From NCBI RefSeq assembly GCF_031877795.1, contig NC_133935.1, positions 81,497,748-81,561,747 of the forward strand: DNA of 64,000 bases. Direction: 5' to 3'. The notes under the pieces are model-generated. The model searched no databases and was not told the DNA's origin. It saw only the letters and a program-made list of their open reading frames with translations. This DNA is from Strix aluco. Its lineage: Eukaryota > Chordata > Aves > Strigiformes > Strigidae. The translations under genes were made by a program, and so were the position numbers. Positions 23,444 through 35,641 of the stretch are shown here, piece after piece (position 1 is the stretch's first letter; each line of letters opens with the position of its first letter).

Positions 23444-26400
23444 GTAGGTCCTTTCTCATGTAACTGGAGAGAATATGGTGGGAAGGGCCATGGCTGTGGT
23501 ATAATGGGGAGCAGCCAGAAGCTGCACTGCAGCAATGAAAGTCACTTCCCTTTAGCCTTTCTGTCTGTCCAGGTGTCAGTCTGTCTCGCAGCATGTTGCC
23601 CCACAAACAGCACAGGCAGCAGCTTCCCCCTCTCTCATCACTGCTGCTTGTTTCCTCTTTGGCCCCAGGATGTCATCTCCAACCTTGCACTTTCCAGCTG
23701 AGACCTGGTCTCTCTTCACAGTTTCTGCCATAATCACCCCTTGGCACCCAGCTCATCCCTAGGCAGATGCGTTTGTGAAGCAGCCCCCAGCCAGCACTGA
23801 GGAAGCAGTCAGCCAGTGCAGCTCACTGGGAAAACTGAGGCTGGGAATTGGTGATGTCCCTCAGTAGTGTTGAGTCGGGGGGGGGGCTTCTTCACAGAGT
23901 GCACATCTGCCTTGCCTCTCTGTTGCTGGAATTTGCCTGGTGTCCTCAAAAGAGCTATTCCCTAGAACTCTCCATCGTACTAGTGTGGGGACTTAGGGAT
24001 TTCTTTTTGTGGCTTAGAGCACCTTCCTGTTATGAGGAAGACATAATCTATGAAAGAAACCCAAGAGAAGTTGATACAGAGGAGAGCTAGAGCATCAGAA
24101 GAGGAGGACCAGGGAAGATGAGTCAGGGACTTCTCTGTATTTCTTTGATGCTCTTCTGTCAGTCTGAACAGGGCAAGCTGTGTGTAAAACAGTGCTAAAT
24201 GTCACTCCAGGAGCAAAGCAAGGATTGATGGTTTGCAAAGAGCTTGAAGCTGCTCAGATGAGAAGCTCTTCAGGAGGGCAAAGTTGCTGGTATTGCTATA
24301 ATTAACAGTTCCAGTCAATGAAATGCCCTCTGTTAAGCATCACATCAAGTTATCAAAACCGATTGTGTTGAGATGTGTAGCACCAGAGAATAACCTTCCC
24401 ATGCTTGACAAGGGAAGATTCCATCTAAGAGCACAGATGCTTTGAAACTGAACCCACACTGGTGTAGTAGATCAGCTTTGCATCACTGCATCCTTCATGC
24501 TTTTAAAAGACACGCTTTCCTGCATGGAGAGAATCCAGCAAGGGGTTAAAATGTGCAGTGCTTACAGAGCTCCAGAGCAGCCTGCTGTGCAATTCCTTGC
24601 CTTATCTGCAAACAGAGATGCCTTTCTGCTCCATAGGTCCTCCTGATGCAGTATACAATCCACTGTCTGTGCCCTCCCATTGCTCAGGGAGTTGCAGTAG
24701 CTTGAGCAGCTCCTGGACTGGTGTCAGGTTGTTGGAGCTCTTTGTTTGTTTGGCATTTTTTCCAGCTCTCCTGCTGGAAAGTAAATAATGTTAAGTACCC
24801 CAAGGAAGTTCTTAAGGTCTTTCCAAGATCTCAGCCTCCTGGGCACCATTCCCAAGTTTGTGAGAGCTACTTGGTAGTAATCCTGTTTTCATGTTAATAC
24901 ATTGACTTTTGCCTTCCTGGAAAAAAAACATGGGGGTCTGCTTCTGCTCTCACACTGGGAGAGCAGTAGCCAGGTAAAAGTCAACAGAAAATCAGGCCCA
25001 TAAAAGCATCTGTAGGGCCAGCACCCATCAGGGTTATGTGGATAGAAATCCCAAACTGGGAGCTGCCTGTTCTTTTATTTCTGTATTGTTTTGCTCCCTG
25101 CTCAAACCCCTTCTGACTGAGCATGGGGTTTGCAGATTCAGCAGAACTGTGCTAGTGACTAGACCCGTGCAAAGTTCATAGACCAGGTGAGTCATTTCTT
25201 CAGGCCTGGGTAGGTGGATCAGTCTACCTGCATGCCAACCTAGGACTGCATGAACTTCTCTTTTGGTTGAGGTGCTGCTGGTGGGCCAGGTGAACATGGC
25301 TCCCTCCAGGTTCCTGTGTTCAGAACTGCCTTTAGGTCCTACCAGCTATGAGGACAGTGCTCTCCCCAAACTGTTAAGGAGAACTGTTGGTTTTGCTGCT
25401 GCTGTGTGCCTTCAAGCAGCTACAAGCACGCTTGTGAAGGGAGGAAAGTGTAGAGAGAGGACATCTGGCAGAGGAGGACAGATACCAGGGAATTGGAGAC
25501 TTTGGATTGCTTCCACACAGTCACCCAGACCCCTCTGCTCCAAGACCCCCTTCCCTCGAGCCCGGCTGGCAAAGGTGACCCAGCCCTGTCCCACTGGACA
25601 GGAAGGGGCATTTGTTGCCTGTCCCGCTGGGCACAGTCACCGGCTTCGTCCCAGCCTTTGTGTTTCCTCCCATTGTACCGAAGATTATCGTCGCACAGTC
25701 ACAACAATGATGGGTTATCGCAGCACAGCCTGCGCGCTAGAGAGAATAAGTGCAAATGATTAAGTGGCCACAGTGGATTTCCAGGCTATAAATACCCTGA
25801 GTGACTTGAAAGCACAAGGTCAGAACTGAATCTCTGTTTGCCTCCACCTCCCTACCGTTCTCTGTCCTTTTTTCTTGGAAATTACTTGTAGCCATTTCCT
25901 CTCTCCATCTTGCTTCTCCTCACCAAAGGGGCTGTCAGCACGAGGAGCACACCGAAGCTGGCATGTCTCTCCTGGATTTGCAGCAGAACTGCAAGGAAAT
26001 ATTTGTTGTTGCTTCCAGCTGTCACACTGTCTGGCCAAGATCCTGCTGTGCAGTGTGAGGCAGTCACTGCCCCACATCACTTACAGTCTCAAGACACAGC
26101 AGCAGGGAAATGGAGTCTTATACAGGGACAGTGACTTCCCTGTGGTCACAGCAACTCAGGGCCAAAGCCTAAGCCCCTCTGTGTTTCCCAGGGCCTCAAT
26201 CTCAGTCTGTGTCCAGTGCAGAGCTGTAAGGTTGATACCTGATGCTCCCAAGTGCATTTCTGACAAGCTCACTCTTTAACTTTTGACCTCAAATGGGCTC
26301 TGAAGGGGGCCCCCAAAACAATGGGCTGTTGGGATTTAGCTCAAGGATCTCTGGGCCATCCCTGGACACCTGGGGCAAGAATTTCCCATGAATAAAAGCT

Positions 26401-29400
26401 CTGCTTTCACACTGGCATGAACCTTAGTCAAAGCCAGCAGAGGTAACTATTGGAGCGAAATCAGGGTAGGTCTAAGGTGGATTCTTTCTTCAGAGCAGTC
26501 TGTGCCCTAAGAGTTCTGCAGGTTTCCTAGCTATTGAGGAGCCCCATTATTGCTGGGTTATTGATGGACTGAACCCCAGACTGCCGCCTTCATCTCAGTG
26601 GGCAGAGGAGAGACCACAGAGGAGCACCTCTGCTTTAGCTCTGCAGACATGTTCAAGGAGCCTCTGGCCCTCTGAGCCCCATTCCTTCATCAGCAGTGGA
26701 GGTTTCCTGTGCAGGGGCCTGTTTACATTGGAAAATGCCATGACAGAGCCCAGCCAGCCAGTTCCCGGCCCCCGCCGCTCCATCCGGCGGGGCCATCTCC
26801 CAGCTGGATCGCCCCGGCGGGTGTCGGAGCACATAAGCAGCACCCACGCAGCCTCCAGCACGGGGGCTCATGAAGACGAGTTGCTCACAGGATATCTGAG
26901 CACATCCTGTGCAGAGCAGCTCCAGCTGGGCTGCCGCGCGCCACGGAGGATATCCTATTTGTCTGGCAGAGACAAGAGATAGCGGCCGTCTGAGGTTGCT
27001 GGCTGTTGTGCACTGACATCCTGGCGCGGTGAGTCAGCCCAGGCTCTGGCACAGAGCACGTGTGGGGGGACCTCCCCTCCCTGCTCGGGGGACAACCTTC
27101 AACGGGGACCTCGACCAAACGCCAGAAAGCTGGAGCCAGCAGCCGGATGTAGCGTGAAGAGTTTGCCATGTTTAGATGTGTTTTTCCTGGAGTAGGAGAC
27201 TCACAAAATGAGAAAGAGAAGAGATGCCTGGATGCTCTTGCCTCGCCACTGCACAGCCAACTTGTTGCATCTCCTCTCCCCTCACAGCTGCTGTCACCAA
27301 ACCTTGGCTCTCTCTGCTATTCAGCATCCCATCTATCCTCCCTGCTTGTTTTCATCCTTCTCATTTATCCCTTTTCCAAGCTGACTCCACTCTGCTACAA
27401 TAGGTGGAGGAAATGGGGACAAACACTGAGCCACTGGTAGGGCTTTCCTTTCCAAAATGGTGGCTCGCATTGCTGGTCTCATCCCTTTGACAAACTGTAA
27501 AGCAAAGCTTGTCTTGAAGCTGACACCCGGTAGTCAGGAGCCCCTGCAGACCTGCAGATCACCTTGGTCAGATCCTTTGGGGGTGTGACTCACTTGCTTC
27601 ACTTCCCCATCAACATCAGCAAGACAGTCTTACCTCACCAGTATTGGAGGGATCAGAAGCCAGGCCGTTAGCACTAGTAAAGAAGCTCAGCCATGAATTC
27701 TGTTGGAGGAGCGAGTTGGGCATGGAGGACCACGTTCTCCCCGCATTTCACAGCTAACATTCTCCTGAATGTCAGTGGATGGAGAAGTCGCCCAGAGAGG
27801 CCAAGTGCGAAGAAGACGAGTAGAGTATCCACCCATTAATGGGGTATTAAGTGGGTGTTCAGGTCACCAAGACCTGCGTCCCATCCTGTATGCTAAGGAT
27901 GAAAGGGCATGTACAATTGCCTTGGCTTTGAAATTAAACCAGCAGCATCAGCTACAAAAACAGGCCTCAATTCAGTAGGTTCCTGGTGCCCACCGAAGAG
28001 ATGGCTCCATGCTTGGTGTGTTTTCACAAACCTCTCTCTTTCAGGGTCATCAAACAGTTCTGCAGAACTGTGTGTTAAAATGCATAATTTGATAAATCTT
28101 TACACAGCAAATGGAAAGGAGTCTGAATCATAATTTTCACAGAAAGGTTCAATATTGAAAGGTTACATATTTCAGCAACATTTTGCCTGTTTACTCCATT
28201 AGGAATTAACCCTAATTGTGAAAGATAAATTACCTGAGAAAGCCTCCCAGTCAACCATTTCTGTTGCAGCAGGAGTCTCTAGTGATAGGACTGATCTTTC
28301 AGGAGTGATTTTTCTCTGTTGATGATCCCCTTTGGAAGTCACTGGGCAGCCATGACTCAGCATCATATTTAATAAGGCTGATTTAAGGTAGTATCTGCTT
28401 GATTGGTTCGGTTTGTGCTGGTCTTTGATTATTTCTCTGGTTGTTTTTATGGTCTTTTGATTTGTTCTGACTTTTCTGGGTCAATTGCCACTGGGTTTAG
28501 AAGTGGGTCTGTGGTCACAGCCTTGCTCAAGGCTAAGTTAATACATACTTATAAATAAAGAGCCTCTAGTAGAAGCTGTAGGCACCTCAGCAATACAAAG
28601 CACTGTTCTCTGCTCCTTTACAAGCATCTCACACGGGTGTGATTCTCTTGACTGATCAAGTTTCCATTTGCTTTCCACCTGTGAGAACAAGCAGAGAATT
28701 CAACCCATAAAAAACTAATAATATACCCCAAAGTAGTTCAGTTTTTAAATAAATAAAAAAACCCCAGCTAGAACAAAACAGTTTCTGAAGGAAACTTCAC
28801 GATGGTCTGAAGAAATAAGTAAGTCCTGCAGTATGCTCAGGGGATCATCCAAGTTAGGTATGGTCAGACCAGAAAAATTCAGCGTCCCAAGCCTTGAACT
28901 GAGTGCCCTGTCTCCTGGCCTTTGAATCCTCGCTACACTAGAAGAGTTTGTGATAAAAAGACCCACTTGGAAGAGGTTAATTTGAACTGGTTCATTAGTG
29001 CCAAGGAGTGGTTGACTTTGGTTTCAGCAGTAATCCCATTGCTTAACTCAGAATGTGTTAAGGTGCTTCCAGATCTCCCCCAATTCCTTTGCTTTCTGGG
29101 AGAGGTGAAAAAGATGGCAAAATGTTCACTCAGTGGACACTGCCACCGACCGCATCAGGGTTGAGACCAGCGTGGTTCTCACACAGGGTGAGCACAGCTG
29201 GAGCAGATGCCATGAACTGTCTGTGCTTGATTTGGGTCTGTACCAGCAAAGCCAGAAGCCGTTTGTTTCCCTCTTGTCGGCACACCCCAAATCAGCACAG
29301 GCGTCTGGCCAGGGTTTAGGCTATTCATATGCTTTTAAATGTTTCAGTGTCTATGTAGCTGCTGTGGCATCCCGCAGTGCAAAAACTAATAGCTTTTAAA

Positions 29401-32022
29401 AATAAATCCAAGTCTGGTGTGGAGGTAGGGAACAGAGGGAGGAAGGAGAAGGGAAGAGCAGTTGAAAGAAAAACGTAGGTCATTAAAGTTGTCATAAAAG
29501 AAAAAAAAAAGCGTTGAAACATCTGCTGGAACCATGAGCAACTTTTTACCAGAACTCAGCAGTTTGTTGGTAATTCAGTGAAGAATTTGACTAGTAACTG
29601 CTCACCAGGGTTACTATTAAGAATTACTAAATGCTAGAGAGGGCTTTCCCTGCCAGTGTAAATACAAGGCTCCTCTAGAAGATGCCGTCAAGTTCTTGCA
29701 GCACAGATGTGTTTGCAGAACTGAGTTTTTGTTGCTCTATGAGGGCAAACCCAAATGAAATGAGGATGATTACAGCAACTAAACAAACATCTTACCATGA
29801 AGTTGTCCTCCTTTGTCTGATGATACTCAACCTGACTGACTTTTAGAGAGACCTTTTTCTACCTTCCCGACTCCAGGACAGCCCAATAAAAGGTGTAACA
29901 GAGCAGGGTGGTGTTTTACAGAGTAAGTGCCAGCTGTCTTCCTGTATGAAAACTGCAGAAAATATTGGTGGAAAAGATCTGTGAGATTCTCTGCTCCCCC
30001 TGGGCCAATGCAGAACTGTTTCATGGCATTGTTTGCCTCGATCCTCTTTCAGTTTAGCTTTAACGGTCTGCTGGAATAGTAGCAATGAAAGATGAAGCTG
30101 AAAGCACAAATTTCACTCTGTTTTGCTGCCAAAACAAAGACTTGTTTCCAGGTTTCTTCCAGAGCTCTGTGAAATGGCAGCATTTTCAAGCTCCTTGGTC
30201 TGAGTGTTTTCACTGTATGCTTGGAGGCCAAGCTGCAAATGTATCTAGAAGACCCCTCTCACCCCTGTCCTGCAGGTGCATGTAAAATTCCATGTAGAAT
30301 CCTGGTTGTATCTGACTCCTGCAGATAATAAAGGTCTGCTTTCTCTGTGCCATTGCTCTAGAGGGGCAGGGGAGCCCCCCAGAGTCACCCTGGGACAGTG
30401 GGTGCTGAGACTACTGAGGAACCAGTGAGGGCTAGGAGGAGCCCCTTTGAAAACTTTGTTGAGTCAAAGGTTTTTCTGCAGGCATGAACCTACAGTACCC
30501 CACAAGAAGTCCCTACAAAGTGCTGGGCACAATCCAGCTGTCTAAACATAGGTGTCTGGTGCCATTTTAGGTGGGTTACAGTATCTCACTGCCAGTCCAA
30601 AAGAGTGTGGGTCTCACATATCTGCCACCCCAGAAGACATCTCAGATACCTTAGATCACCTAGACACTTCTGCTGAGGCAAGAGCAACCCCTTAGCCACA
30701 GCAGCCCTGTCTGTTCAGCCCAGCTCAAGACCCACTGTAGAGTTTATTAAAAAGCAATCAGATGCAGACTTGGGCTGAGCTGTAGCGCTGTGTGTGAAGC
30801 AGAGCTTTAGACTGTGTGGCGCTGTAGCTCTCTGTGTTATCTGCAGACAGACGTGGGACACTATTGCTGAATCCACCACAGATACCAGAACTCAGGTTTC
30901 CATAAACCAAAGGTGGATGCTTTGAACTACAGCTGTAGGTGAACAACAGCCAGTAATATGAGTGAAAAGCATGTAGAGATGGAGTTGACCCCTTCCTGAG
31001 CTTGGTTTTCATCTCACAGCATGGCCATAAGCTTCATGTCCTTACTTTGTGATGAAAGGATGCATTTGGCTATGCAAACAAGGTGACCGAAGCAAAGTAA
31101 TGACTTCACTATAAACTTGTCCCTGAGCCCAGAGATGTATTAAAGAGGGCAGATGCTAAGCACATCCTGAGAAATCAGCTGCTCAACTTGGGGACCCAAA
31201 AATAGGTGCAACCAAAGTTGCTCTTTCTTTGAGATGCTAGATTTGGACAGCGATTGGTGCACCATCCCAAACCAAAATAAAATCAGGAACTCCATCAATA
31301 AGTTCCCCTAAAGAACTGAAGTTACAAATGCTGTCATGACATCTGAGCAACAGAGTCTGACAATGCATGGACTTACTTCAGTGGAAGTTGCTGGGTAAAT
31401 GCCACTTGAAAAGTCAAGCCATTTGGACATCCAGTTTAAATGTCTTGACTTATGTCTTCACAAGAAATGGCTACTATCCCAGAAGGATCTATGGGTTATT
31501 GTTGTTTTGGTGTGTTTTACAGGAATCTTACTAGGTAATTTTGTTCCATGACATTTTTTCATAGAACAGGCACTGTAAGTGTATTGAATTAATTGTTTGC
31601 TACTAGTATAATTACAGTTCTTAAGAAGTAGTCTGTATTGTCAAATGGTTTCTCCTAGGCTTAATTTCCAAAAAATGCATCTCCTGGGCTTTGTAAACTG
31701 TACTGTTATTTGCCATTGGGTACTTTCATAGGAATCATACTTTTTTTTTTTTTCCCTAGGATCTTTACATGAAAAATTTTGTTGCTTTTATTTTTCTGGA
31801 TAATGATCACAAATGTCTTTGTGTGTCCCACTGTCCAATCTCTCTCTGTTAGCTTAAATATTAAGAATTTACCATAAACAAACATGACTGGGTAACACCT
31901 GCTTCATGTCATGGTCTGATTTCTTTTTGGAAGGACTGCATCCAGGCTTTGGTAAAATTACAAGTGCTCCACATGTGTATTCTGCTGTCAGCTGGCCTAG
32001 TGAAATCATTGTTTATTGATAG
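23444..32022 (+). other. FRMD4A: FRMD4A intron, largest complete one in the window
   Basis: The intron is about 8.6 kb long with a GTAGGT donor and a TTGATAG acceptor. A GC-rich interval at 26.74-27.04 kb ends near a TGAGTCAGC site (27030-27038), and a TGACTCAGCA site lies at 28353-28362. Both resemble AP-1/Maf elements. A 13-T tract lies near 31741. I see no coding exon or mobile element. Confidence 0.88.
26740..27040. promoter_or_regulatory. GC-rich intronic segment with an AP-1/Maf-like site
   Basis: The stretch 26757-26830 is CpG-rich (CCCGGCCCCCGCCGCTCC, then CCGGCGGGG) within otherwise moderate intronic sequence. It is followed by GATATC palindromes near 26891 and 26949 and by TGAGTCAGC at 27030-27038. 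The local change in composition and the clustered sites suggest a regulatory element. Motifs of this length also arise by chance, so the call is tentative. Confidence 0.25.
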
Positions 32023-32156
32023 GTTCCCAAGAGTCAGATAGTTCTCAGTCTGCCAAGAAAGACATGCTGGCTGCACTGAAATCCAGGCAAGAAGCATTGG
32101 AAGAGACACTGCGCCAACGCTTGGAAGAGCTAAAGAAACTGTGTCTCCGAGAAGCG
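32023..32156 (+). CDS. FRMD4A: FRMD4A exon: start of cytohesin-binding (CUPID) coiled coil
   Basis: This 134-nt exon supplies two bases of a glycine codon and then 44 residues. It starts SQESDSSQSAKKDMLAALKS and ends LKKLCLREA at a GCG/GTAGGC donor. From KKDMLAALKSRQ onward it is a charged heptad-like helix (ALEETLRQRLEELKKLCL) typical of the first helix of the CUPID/DUF3338 domain shared by FRMD4A, FRMD4B, INAVA and CCDC120. That domain binds the coiled coil of cytohesin Arf exchange factors. The serine-rich start is a probable phosphorylation segment, by inference. Confidence 0.96.
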
Positions 32157-35100
32157 GTAGGCAATGGACGTTTTATAACCTGTAACACTTTGTTGCTTGC
32201 ATTGTTGTAGCATGCTCGTTGTGTGGAGGTGGTGTGGAGTCAGGAGAAGAGATTCCTTCCACAGTCACCTCTTACAAAGCCCATTGTACAAAGGCCTCAG
32301 GAAGGTCCAGCTGTTTCAGCTCCAGGTCGCAATGTCACAGGCCATTTCTCACGCAGAGAAGGGGACCCCATGTCAGCTGGGTACCCACTTGGCTTGGGGC
32401 TAGGAGGGTGCTCAGCATCCACGTCTGCTGTTTGAAATTGTGTTAAAGATGATTCAGCCAGGCTTCTTACTGACTTTGGTGGGAATATGCAGCTACGTAA
32501 ATGGCACAGGAAGGCCACTGTATACTGGTAATCACTTCTCAAATGCTTTTAACTTCATTAGCAAAAAAAACCCCAGGCTGATACTTCCTTCTTAGAGCAA
32601 GCCTGACCTTACATGCTTTTCTTCTCCCAGCACATTCTTACAGCAGACAAGGTCTCATCTGCTCCATGTAGACTCCCTTCATCCAATGATCTCTGGCACT
32701 GCTGGAGAGGACTGGCACTGTGGTGGCAGACCTTGTGAAGAAGAACCATTGTGGTCATCCCAGGACATGCAGAACAGCTCAGGAACTCATCTCATAACCT
32801 TCCCACTCACTTGGCAGTTCATTCTTGGAATACACAGGAGGCCAGTTTAGAGATGAATTTAATGTTTGGGGAAATCACAACCCTGCTGCAGATGTGCATG
32901 GAGATTAGCAGCAGCATACACTTGGATCATTCAGCGATTCTCCTATGTTTACCTGAAAATCGCACCGTAATCAAATCATGATGTGTAACACAACAGGAAG
33001 GCTGGCTGCAGACAGTGCCACCAAGATCTTCCAGTTGTTGCTTAATATTTGATGTGTATCTTGCCTTTGACAAAAATGGGGGAAATAGGTCACTGATTCA
33101 GCACTCACTGCACTTTGTTTCAATCAGTCTATTAGTTTTAACATCAATAAGAAATAAGTTGTGGAAAATACCTCTCAACAAAGAAATTCAGCAGCAATCT
33201 CTGCTGCCCCACTTCCCGTCCTTTACTCCACACAAGCAATCCTTTCCCACCTGGGAATTCCTGGTTGCCTTCAGCAAACAATTTATGCTGATGAAGGTCG
33301 TGAGACCAGATTCAGTCTTGTAAGTCCATCGAGTACAGAGCTCAGATCATCTGCAGGAAGCAGGCACATGCTTCCGGGGCTGATGGACAAGGTCTGGAGG
33401 GCTCTGCTTGCCCTGGAGGAATTTACCACCCTAAGCTAACACTGCCTCACTGCCGATGCCTAACGCCTTGCAGCAGCCCCGAATGCAGGGGAGGATGTGC
33501 CTGTGCCACAGTTGCAGGAGCTCACAGCCCAGTGCCTTCACTTTAACCCCAGCCCTGTCTGCACTGCAGCCTGAGGCACTTCCCCAGCAAGTGGGATGCA
33601 GTCGATAGCTCCTGCTGGGGCATGGAGCTGGTGGTAAGGAGCAATATCTCCTTAATATGCTGCAGCAAGTCTGGCCAGAGCCCATCTGTCAACACCTTAA
33701 GAGCTGTTAGAAAGTGTTTGTGCTTTCTGTAGGTGATCCGAGGAGGCAGTTGATGGACACTTGGAATCTGACCCCATCTCGCCACCCTACAGCTCATCCA
33801 TCAGCAGCCTGTAGTTGGAAGTATTTCCTCTCAGGCTGCCCTTCGTCCTTTCTGCTTTGGCACGGGAATGGCCAAAACAGAGGGAGCAGGTGGCAAACCA
33901 GGAGATAAAAAAGGGTTAAAAGTGGGGGCATAATCAAATAAGCAAGGCCAGAGCCGTTCATAACAGTGGCATTAGGTTACTTCAGGCCATCACTACTCCA
34001 GTTACTTAGTAATTTAGATTACATTTCAGGACCGTGCCTGTGAATACTTTTCAACTTATGGAGGCAGCATGGTAGCCCACATTAATTTTGTTCTGCTCCA
34101 TTCTTGGGCATTTTACAGAAGATATTAACTCTTTCCCCACTGCCCTGCTTCATATTAAGTTAGGGGTTATAAAGAAAAACATCCTTGTTTCCCTCGGGAA
34201 AGGGTACAGGAATCTGTCTTCCTGCAGTGCTTAGAGCCACGTATCACTAGAAGGAACACATTGGAAGAAAAGCTGAAATAACCCCACAGGGCTGGAGGGG
34301 CAACGCAGGACAGGACTCTGAGACGCTGCAACAGTGCCTCTCGCAGAAGGGGGTTGTGCATGTCGGCACTGAGCTGTGCTGCCAACACAGGGAATTGCTT
34401 AAAGGAACGGTTTGAAAAGGCCAGGTCCTTGTTTCCTAGTGATCTGAAAAGAGTAGAAAGAAAAACCCCATTAGGGAGCGGGGAAGAGGCCAGGGCAGGC
34501 AGGGGCCTGGGCTGCACTCTCGCATTAAGGTCAGCTGCTGTTCTTTGGGATTCAGATGATTTAGGTTACTCTGCCAGCTGGATCCTCTCAAGGCTGATGC
34601 TAAGGAACACAAAAGCCTTTTGTCCTTCATGGCGAGGCTTTTGAGTACAAGGAGTCGGGCTGTGCTCCTAGCGAGGCTCCTGCCTTTTTCTGTAGGCATT
34701 TGAATGCCTTCAGTTCAGATATGTGTGGCTGTATTGTGTAGTCCAGGGGAAAAAACTCACAGCGTTAACATCAGTAGTGGCGCTCACTGCTTTCTGTGTT
34801 CCAGATACTCCTCCAGTTGTGTGGGGTTTGCTTCAGATTTTGAGCAAATCTTTGCAAATAACCCCATCAGTCTGACAAAGCATCATCTAATGTTGCTCCA
34901 AAGCTGCCCGTGACATCACTGGGGTTTGGAAGGGGCTCTGATACATGAAGTGTTATCAGACAGGTAATGAGGTACTAGGCACTGCTTTTAGTGACCATTT
35001 TCACTGCATTCCTCTCAGACACATCATGAATCAGGTGGGAATGTTTTTCTGTGCGGGTTGTAACCTGCACTGCTGTTGCCAGTGGGGCTTTCTGACTCAG

Positions 35101-35518
35101 CAGACCTGCATCCTGCATGAGGGCTCTCGGATCTGCTCACTCCCCTCTTGGAAATACCTCAGCAGAGAGAAGCTCTTCTTTCCTGCTCACCCTGCAGCAG
35201 AGATGAAAGCATGTGTGCTGCAGTCTGTTCGGCCTCAGGCCCCAACGCCCTAGGGATGGGCACCACCTACAGACCTACCCTGGCCAGGCCACAAAAATCT
35301 GTATTCATGCAGAGGTTAAAGAAAATTTCCCCACCCTCAGTGTCAGGTTCTGGGACGAGTTTGCAGGGTTGGGTGCTCTCCTGTATGTTTATCAGCTACT
35401 TGAACTGGATATGTTGTTAATGAACGCCTGTCATTTTATGGTCACAGTTCAAGAGTGGTGTTGTGCTTTCCTCTGCTGCAGGATTTCTCAGATCACTAAC
35501 AATATTTTCTGCTTACAG
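32157..35518 (+). other. FRMD4A: FRMD4A intron
   Basis: The intron is 3.4 kb long with a GTAGGC donor, a somewhat weak match to consensus, and a CTTACAG acceptor. No additional gene or repeat is recognised. Confidence 0.9.
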
Positions 35519-35641
35519 GAGCTCACAGGAAAGCTGCCCCGAGAATACCCCCTAGATCCTGGGGAGGAGCCACCTATTGTAAGGAGAAGAATAGGAACTG
35601 CCTTTAAACTGGATGAGCAGAAAATCCTGCCTAAGGGAGAG
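35519..35641 (+). CDS. FRMD4A: FRMD4A exon: CUPID domain middle segment
   Basis: This 123-nt exon is phase 0 at both ends and encodes 41 residues, [20 protein letters not shown] through [12 protein letters not shown]. The conserved [15 protein letters not shown] and VRRRIGTAF motifs form the core of the family domain between its two helical parts. I recall valine where this copy has arginine (KLPREY) in mammals. Because the exon is symmetric, skipping it would keep the frame but remove the domain core. The downstream donor is GAG/GTGAGG. Confidence 0.96.

Noticed and set aside
25263-25763. Plus-strand frame of 166 codons in the largest intron
   Set aside because: Overlapping frames on both strands are also open, with no domain or exon borders in phase with FRMD4A.
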